Assembly: GCA_039819115.1 (NCBI GenBank)
Contig: JBCBST010000050.1
Span: 1 to 19,990 of the forward strand
Source of the DNA: JBCBST01 sp039819115
Lineage (GTDB): Bacteria > Bacteroidota > Rhodothermia > Balneolales > Balneolaceae
Reading direction: 5' to 3'
Length of the DNA stretch: 19,990 nucleotides
The number at the start of each line of letters is the position of its first letter. Position 1 is the first letter of the stretch. Shown here piece after piece: positions 15,164 through 19,990 of this stretch. A program made the position numbers and the translations under genes. The notes under the pieces are model-generated. The model saw nothing but the letters and a program-made list of their open reading frames with translations, was not told the origin of the DNA and searched no databases.

Positions 15164-16684
15164 ATGAAAATGAAAATCACACTTATCCTTTTCGCTCTGT
15201 TACTGAGCTCGTCTTCTCTTTTCGCTCAGGGTAGACACTACAACTCACGTTCTCTCGGTATGGGGGGCGGTGGTACCGCGTACGTTAATGGGTACGACGC
15301 CAACTTTATCAACCCAGCGAACCTGATGTTGAAGAACCATCGGAATAATACCCAGATTGGAATTCTCCCATTTGGATTACAATCGGGAGGTACGCTGGCT
15401 AACCTGTCCGTGTATAATGAGTATTTTACTGATGGACTCTCGCTCAGTTTCCTCGACCAGAGTGGTCAGCCAGGTTTAGGGCAGCAAGCCCTGAATGACT
15501 GGTTTGGTTCCAGTTCATCCAACACCAGAGAGCTATCCACTACGATAAGCACCATTGGATTGGGAGTTTCCCACAGAGGGAAGAAGCAGGCGTTCAGTTT
15601 AGCGGTCCGCTCACGTTTCGACATTCAAACGACGTTAAACAAAGGACTGGCCGAACTAGCCGTTTATGGCCTGGACTCCCGACATTTCAGCGACGGTGTG
15701 CCAGTAAACTTTGAATTTACCGGTGCCGGCTTTACTGAGGTTTCGGTTGGTTACGCCCGTCAGGTACTTGCACTACCCAACTTGTTGTTTGCAAGGAATA
15801 TAAAAGTATTTGCAGGTGTGGCCCCTAAGTATATCGTTGGGTTACAGGCAGGTACAGCACAGCTCACCTCCGATCTGACTGTTGCAACAGGTGGAAGTGA
15901 GATCGATCACCAGTTCAGCTATACAGGAACATTCTATGGTGACCTTGCCGATGAATTCAGGTCGTACGCCGATGCAAGAAACGCCGCAATTCTGGCAGAC
16001 CAGGATACACCGGACTTCGAAGTATTTGACAATTACGACGGAGGGGATGTTGGAACCGTAGGTTCAGGTTTTGGTGTGGATTTAGGTGCCACTGCGACCA
16101 TGGATATCTCCGGTGTACCTCTATTACCTGGCTTTCTTGGCAAAAAGAAAACGTTGATTCTTTCCATGTCGGTGACTGATTTAGGAGCCGTAACCTTTGA
16201 CGATCGACCCACTAACATTGCCGCAGATGGTGTGTTTGAATTCCGGGGAGCCACAGGTTCAGAGACCATTGAGGACTACTTCGATAATCTGGCCGATTCT
16301 CTGGAAAACGATGTTTACGGTGGATTTACAGCAGAAAACGGTGAAGAGCTCGAATACGAATTGCCAGGTATGTACAATTTCGGTGCAGCACTGACGACTG
16401 GTAAATTTACCACATCAGTCGATTATGGATTTGGGTTCAATGGAAACGGAGTGAACAGCAGAAGAAGCGTTCTAAACCTGGGTCTTGAATACCGGTTCTT
16501 TAACTTCCTGCCCATTCGTACTGGTATGCGTGTAGGTGGATTTTCTTCAACAGCGTACTCATTCGGAACAGGGTTGGACCTACGCTTTCTTGAGTTCTCA
16601 TTCAGTGTGGCTAATGTGGGTAACTCCGAGAACAACGGAAGTGCTGGTGCTGTAGCCTTTAGTGGGTTAGTATTTAGGTTCTAA
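15164..16684 (+). CDS. Outer-membrane beta-barrel protein, DUF5723-like
   Basis: The protein has 506 residues from the ATG chosen by the ribosome binding site. It starts with a classical signal peptide (MKMKITLILFALLLSSSSLFAQ, cleavage near 21-22). The mature start SRSLGMGGGGTAYVNGYDAN followed by FINPANLML (about 28-56) is the hallmark of DUF5723 and related FadL/PorV-like barrels. Alternating hydrophobic residues and aromatic girdles continue to the C-terminus, which ends in SGLVFRF with a terminal phenylalanine, as expected for BAM-inserted barrels. It is translated right after the 771-residue lipoprotein, and a strong terminator follows. The cargo or partner is unknown. The barrel call is confident; the family name is by motif recognition. 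Confidence 0.85.
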   Translation: MKMKITLILFALLLSSSSLFAQGRHYNSRSLGMGGGGTAYVNGYDANFINPANLMLKNHRNNTQIGILPFGLQSGGTLANLSVYNEYFTDGLSLSFLDQSGQPGLGQQALNDWFGSSSSNTRELSTTISTIGLGVSHRGKKQAFSLAVRSRFDIQTTLNKGLAELAVYGLDSRHFSDGVPVNFEFTGAGFTEVSVGYARQVLALPNLLFARNIKVFAGVAPKYIVGLQAGTAQLTSDLTVATGGSEIDHQFSYTGTFYGDLADEFRSYADARNAAILADQDTPDFEVFDNYDGGDVGTVGSGFGVDLGATATMDISGVPLLPGFLGKKKTLILSMSVTDLGAVTFDDRPTNIAADGVFEFRGATGSETIEDYFDNLADSLENDVYGGFTAENGEELEYELPGMYNFGAALTTGKFTTSVDYGFGFNGNGVNSRRSVLNLGLEYRFFNFLPIRTGMRVGGFSSTAYSFGTGLDLRFLEFSFSVANVGNSENNGSAGAVAFSGLVFRF

Positions 16685-16707
16685 GAACCAGAACTAAACC
16701 AATGTAA

Positions 16708-16754
16708 AGCTCGTTATTCGATGCATGAAGTTCATCGAGTAGCGGGCTTTTTTT
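16708..16754 (+). terminator. Strong rho-independent terminator
   Basis: A 16-bp stem pairs AGCTCGTTATTCGATG with CATCGAGTAGCGGGCT, including three G-U pairs. The loop has 9 bases (16724-16732) and T follows at 16748-16754. It ends the lipoprotein/barrel unit. The T-run stops directly before the ATG of the next gene. Confidence 0.9.
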
Positions 16755-17084
16755 ATGTTTGAGATTATCGCTTTTATTTTTGCCTTACCGTTCAGCTATG
16801 CCATCACGTGGCTTATAAAAAAGAATGCTAAACCAGGTTATAAAGACGAACTGGATCGTTTATTTCTCATTTATTGGGATGGAAAGCCATCCAACGAGCT
16901 CCATGCATGGCAGAGAGTGCAGCATTTGGTAAATCAAAAAAAATCCCGGAAACACCAGCGCTATATCCAGGAACGGATGCGAGAGGTAAACAAAAACACC
17001 ATTGTGAGTGAAGTGTTAGTAAATGAATACGGGGAGTTCAAGTCGGTGGAACAGCGTAAAACCCCATCAAAACCGAAGGATTGA
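16755..17084 (+). CDS. Small membrane-anchored protein, function unknown
   Basis: This 109-residue protein has one N-terminal membrane helix (about 2-21, FEIIAFIFALPFSYAITWLI) followed by KKN and a strongly basic soluble part (LVNQKKSRKHQRYIQERMREVNKN). The region after the helix is probably cytoplasmic by the positive-inside rule, and mostly helical. I recognise no family. The ATG comes immediately after the terminator T-run, with no Shine-Dalgarno and no promoter I can identify. Its 3' end overlaps the convergent FAD oxidoreductase gene by 18 bp. The composition looks like a real protein, but expression is in doubt. Confidence 0.6.
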   Translation: MFEIIAFIFALPFSYAITWLIKKNAKPGYKDELDRLFLIYWDGKPSNELHAWQRVQHLVNQKKSRKHQRYIQERMREVNKNTIVSEVLVNEYGEFKSVEQRKTPSKPKD

Positions 17085-18155
17085 TACTTCAGCCGGTAGC
17101 TCTTGTTCGAACTCTATAAACTCCATCAATAACCGGCTCAGGTAGGCACTGTATAACATGCCCTTCGACCCAAGACCCGTATAAAGAAAGAGTGTTTCGA
17201 TCTCGGGATGACGTCCCAGAACAGGCATTCGGTTAGGGGTAGAAGCGCGAACTCCGGCCCACATTTCCTGTACAGAGGAACGGGAATATAAAGCGGGTAT
17301 GACAGTTGATAAACGTTGTTCCAGGTAGGCCTTTCCTTTATCATCAGGCAGCATTGAATCAAAACGATGCTCATAGGTACTTCCCATCACGAAGAAATCA
17401 TCAGCAAGTGAAGAGACATAACCGGATGCTGAAATCGCATGATCGTAATCGTATTGGGAGGTAGAAAACGTCGCGCATTGACCTTTTACCGGTATTAAAG
17501 GCAGGGTGTTCCACTCGGGCATTTCCGATGCAGATACTCCGCTACAGGTAATCAGTTTAGAGCAGGTAAACGAAGCTGCCGGTGAAGGTTCTGCGGGTGA
17601 TATGGTCCATGTCTTATCCTGGTTTAGGGTGTAAGCATAGGGCTGTAAGCAAAAGCCAACGTCTTTCTTTTTAAGTATATGGTACAGCGCGGAGAGGTAT
17701 TCCTTTATGTTAACAGTAAGTCCGACTGGTATCCAGACTCCTCCATCAACGCAATGTACTTCCGTGTTTATGGTTTTAACCTGATCGCAATTCAACCATT
17801 GATTCCATTGATCGGGCCAGGATTGAGTTTCGCTGTTCTTTTTCATCTTGACCGCAATATCCCCGTTTTGAGCAGGTCGTAATACTCCCGTTCTTTTATA
17901 AAACGTCTTGCTGGATTGTGCTTGTGCCAGCTTAAGGTTTTCTGTAATGGCTTCGAAGCATAACCCGCTTCGCCAGCTTAAACTGGCAAACCTGCCTGTA
18001 GCCGGGTTCACCAGCCCTAATGGTGTACCGGAAGCACCACCAGCGATTCCGTTAGGATCAATCAAAAGTACGGATACCCCTTTTCGCGTACACTCAAGTG
18101 CGGTTGACATGCCAGCAAGACCTCCCCCAAGTATTCCGATGTCGTACGTACTCAT
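17067..18155 (-). CDS. FAD-dependent oxidoreductase, DAO family
   Basis: This 362-residue flavoprotein of the D-amino-acid-oxidase fold has an N-terminal FAD-binding GxGxxG motif (ILGGGLAG, G10, G12, G15) and D33 at the end of the second strand. ASGTPLGLVNPATGRF (41-56) and the C-terminal GVRASTPNRMPVLG and YTGLGSKGMLYS resemble the FAD domain of MnmC and glycine-oxidase-type enzymes. The methyltransferase half of MnmC is absent, so it should not be named MnmC. The start overlaps the pncA stop by ATGA, making it the last gene of the pncB-pncA unit. The substrate is unknown; the context suggests a link to NAD metabolism, by inference only. No signal peptide is seen. Confidence 0.87.
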   Translation of the reverse strand: MSTYDIGILGGGLAGMSTALECTRKGVSVLLIDPNGIAGGASGTPLGLVNPATGRFASLSWRSGLCFEAITENLKLAQAQSSKTFYKRTGVLRPAQNGDIAVKMKKNSETQSWPDQWNQWLNCDQVKTINTEVHCVDGGVWIPVGLTVNIKEYLSALYHILKKKDVGFCLQPYAYTLNQDKTWTISPAEPSPAASFTCSKLITCSGVSASEMPEWNTLPLIPVKGQCATFSTSQYDYDHAISASGYVSSLADDFFVMGSTYEHRFDSMLPDDKGKAYLEQRLSTVIPALYSRSSVQEMWAGVRASTPNRMPVLGRHPEIETLFLYTGLGSKGMLYSAYLSRLLMEFIEFEQELPAEVSILRF

Positions 18156-18766
18156 AGGTGAATTCGAGAAGTAGATGTAAAGATTACCCCGGCTTCTTCC
18201 ATTTCACGGATTGCGAGCTGCAGGGAGTTATCGATATCAATTCCTTTACACGCATCATGGATGAGGTGTACGGAATATCCAAGGTCTATGGCGTCTAAGG
18301 CACTCCATTTAACGCAAAAATCAGTTGCTAACCCACACACAAAAAGCTGATCTGCCCCGAGGGTTTGTAGTAAGCCGTGCAAGCCTGTGGGGGTTACGCG
18401 ATCGTTTTCAAAAAAAGCAGAATAGGAATCAATATCTGGTCTGAACCCTTTTCGAATGATGGATTGAATTGGATACTGATTGAGGAAGGGGTGCAGTCCG
18501 GCCCCCGCACTACCCTGAACACAATGATCGGGCCAGAGGGTCTGGCTGCCATATGGCATACTGACGGTCTCATAAGCCTGTTTACCAGAATGATTACTCG
18601 CAAATGAGGAATGTGTGTGGGGGTGCCAATCCTGAGTGGCTATAATCACATCAAAACCGTGCATCAGGGCATTTATTGGTGCAATGATATCGTGTGCTCC
18701 GGCCACAGGTAGTGCCCCACCCGGACAGAAATCGTTTTGAATATCAATAAGCAGTAGAGCTTGCAT
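18152..18766 (-). CDS. pncA: Nicotinamidase
   Basis: PncA deamidates nicotinamide to nicotinate in the NAD salvage pathway. The 204-residue isochorismatase-fold protein has the catalytic triad D8 (LLIDIQNDF), K106 (IIRKG) and C151 (GLATDFCVKW). Metal ligands fit D46 and H48 (TQDWHPHTH) and H81 (WPDHCVQGS). It lies 6 bp after pncB, whose product acts next on its product, and overlaps the FAD oxidoreductase by ATGA. The length is near that of E. coli PncA. No unusual residue is seen. Confidence 0.96.
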   Translation of the reverse strand: MQALLLIDIQNDFCPGGALPVAGAHDIIAPINALMHGFDVIIATQDWHPHTHSSFASNHSGKQAYETVSMPYGSQTLWPDHCVQGSAGAGLHPFLNQYPIQSIIRKGFRPDIDSYSAFFENDRVTPTGLHGLLQTLGADQLFVCGLATDFCVKWSALDAIDLGYSVHLIHDACKGIDIDNSLQLAIREMEEAGVIFTSTSRIHL

Positions 18767-18772
18767 AGCAGG

Positions 18773-19990
18773 TTAAGAAAAAGATGTAATCAGGTTATCA
18801 CGGAGTTCAATCAAGGGTTTGCTTACGCCAACCTTGTATACATGGGGGTTATCAAATCGTTTGTGCTCGGGGTTTAGACGTGCCAATTGCTTCGAGGCGT
18901 ACGCTTGACTTTGCAGAGCAGTGGGGAGGTTGGCTATCCGTCTTCCTCTGTCTACAACCAGTTTGAGTAGGGATTCGGGTTGATAGGCGCTTACATTGGT
19001 GAATTTTGCAGGGTAGAGTGGATGATGAATGGTGTGGTGCTCTGTTTCTGAAGCCAGCGATATTCCATCGCAGATCATCATACCGTCGCCACCGTAATAC
19101 CGGGTTACGTTTTTGACTCCCGGTAAAGTAATTTTCTCAACATTATCTGAAATTTTAAGCTTGGCTTCTCCATTTACCTCGCTCAACTTATACACTCCAT
19201 CCAGTGCAGGATGATCATAAGCCGTAACCAGTTTTGTGCCTACGCCAAAGAAATCGATAGGGGCTTCTTGTTCGTCGAGGCTGCGTATCAGGTGTTCATC
19301 GAGCTGATTCGAAGCTGCAATACCTACGTAGCTTAGCCCTGCTTCATCCAGCATCGTTCTGGCTTTTTTTGAAAGATAGGCTAAATCACCACTGTCAAGT
19401 CGAATCGCCTTTAGCCTATGACTTGCGCGTTCAAGTTCATGAGCGACCTGAATGGCATTAGGGATACCACTCTCTAATGTGTTGTAGGTATCAACCAGCA
19501 AAACAGTATCATCGGGGTAGTGCCGGGCATAGGCCCTAAATGCAGTGAGTTCATCTTCAAACGACTGAATCCAGGAATGAGCCATAGTACCACTAACCGG
19601 AATATCTTCCTGCATTCCACTTAGTACATTTGATGTACCTTGTACACCGCCAATAATGGCCGCTTTCGAAGCCTGGAGACCGCCCCATCCCTGGGCACGG
19701 CGCAGACCAAAGTCGAGTATGCTCTTTCCCTTAGCAGCATAACAGATCCGGGATGCTTTGGTTGCGATCAGGGACTCAAAATTGATGGTATTCAGCAATA
19801 AGGTCTCTATGATCTGGCTTTCAATGAGGTTACCCCGAACAGAGAGTACCGGTTCATTTGGGAAAATCAACTCGCCTTCAGTTGCTGAAAGTATGGTACC
19901 CTTGAATTCAAAGGTACTCAGGTAATCCAGAAAGGAGGGATGAAACCCCTGATTGTCATGATGAAGAACTCGCCTATCTAGACAATCAGG
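18773..19990 (-). CDS. pncB: Nicotinate phosphoribosyltransferase, N-terminus beyond the window
   Basis: The enzyme makes nicotinate mononucleotide from nicotinate and PRPP with ATP, the committed step of NAD salvage. The frame is open from the right edge to the stop at 18773, giving 405 residues. Conserved segments are HPSFLDYLSTFEFKG, GELIFPNEPVL, INFESLIATKASRI, DFGLRRAQGW, SGTMAHSWIQSF (with the conserved histidine that is phosphorylated in this family), DTYNTLESG, IRLDSGDL and FFGVGTKL. A TTG at 19870 could be read as a start, but homologous residues continue upstream in frame, so the real start is beyond the window and perhaps 60-80 residues are missing. pncA follows after 6 bp. Confidence 0.95.
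   Translation of the reverse strand, partial: PDCLDRRVLHHDNQGFHPSFLDYLSTFEFKGTILSATEGELIFPNEPVLSVRGNLIESQIIETLLLNTINFESLIATKASRICYAAKGKSILDFGLRRAQGWGGLQASKAAIIGGVQGTSNVLSGMQEDIPVSGTMAHSWIQSFEDELTAFRAYARHYPDDTVLLVDTYNTLESGIPNAIQVAHELERASHRLKAIRLDSGDLAYLSKKARTMLDEAGLSYVGIAASNQLDEHLIRSLDEQEAPIDFFGVGTKLVTAYDHPALDGVYKLSEVNGEAKLKISDNVEKITLPGVKNVTRYYGGDGMMICDGISLASETEHHTIHHPLYPAKFTNVSAYQPESLLKLVVDRGRRIANLPTALQSQAYASKQLARLNPEHKRFDNPHVYKVGVSKPLIELRDNLITSFS
19948..19990. repeat. 10-bp inverted repeat at the window edge
   Basis: CCTGATTGTC (19948-19957) and its exact reverse complement GACAATCAGG (19981-19990) flank a 23-base spacer within pncB. The second arm ends on the last base of the window. Confidence 0.75.

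Noticed and set aside
18773..19870. Complete 365-residue PncB starting at TTG 19870
   Set aside because: Conserved PncB sequence (FLDYLSTFEFKG, then ATEGEL) continues in frame upstream of the TTG, so the gene is cut by the window edge.
1..19990. CRISPR array, insertion sequence, prophage or defence island
   Set aside because: No regularly spaced repeats, transposase, integrase or recognisable defence genes are seen. The tRNA gene has no adjacent integrase and I found no copy of its 3' end.

Overview
The window reads as a chromosomal segment from a member of the Bacteroidota/Balneolota side of the FCB group; the exact taxon is inferred, not proven. The clues are a TonB-family protein, a DUF5723-type outer-membrane barrel next to a large lipoprotein, few Shine-Dalgarno sequences, and promoter-like sites of the Bacteroidota type (TTG-like element, about 21 nt, then TAnnTTTG). 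Gene density is high, no stretch above 300 bases lacks a gene, and I see no insertion sequence, phage gene or CRISPR array. The content is mostly housekeeping metabolism.

Layout. 1-1093 (minus): the start of a lipoprotein cut by the left edge, preceded by an AraC-type regulator. 1311-3524 (plus): katG, divergent from the regulator, with a 16-bp palindrome ahead of it and a good terminator behind it. 3636-4844 (minus): a DUF763 protein convergent with katG. 4955-7421 (minus): a LacI-type regulator whose stop overlaps the purC start (ATGA), followed by a small exported DUF6265-like protein. 7623-8597 (plus): a phytoene/squalene synthase, divergent from the regulator. 8684-12521 (plus): a tight run of biotin carboxylase, murQ, a PlsC acyltransferase and a TonB-family protein. 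12573-12661: tRNA-Ser(GGA). 12835-16684 (plus): a 771-residue lipoprotein followed by a DUF5723-like barrel, ending in a strong hairpin. 16755-17084 (plus): a small membrane-anchored protein. 17067-19990 (minus): pncB, pncA and an FAD-dependent oxidoreductase; pncB runs off the right edge.

How the genes fit together. KatG handles peroxide. PncA (nicotinamide to nicotinate) and PncB (nicotinate to its mononucleotide) are consecutive steps of NAD salvage, and an FAD oxidoreductase is coupled to them. The accC-murQ-plsC-tonB run joins fatty-acid precursor supply, peptidoglycan recycling, phospholipid synthesis and the envelope. The lipoprotein/barrel pair at 12835-16684 is the least explained part and the best candidate for something undescribed. 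No clearly novel defence or mobile system is visible.
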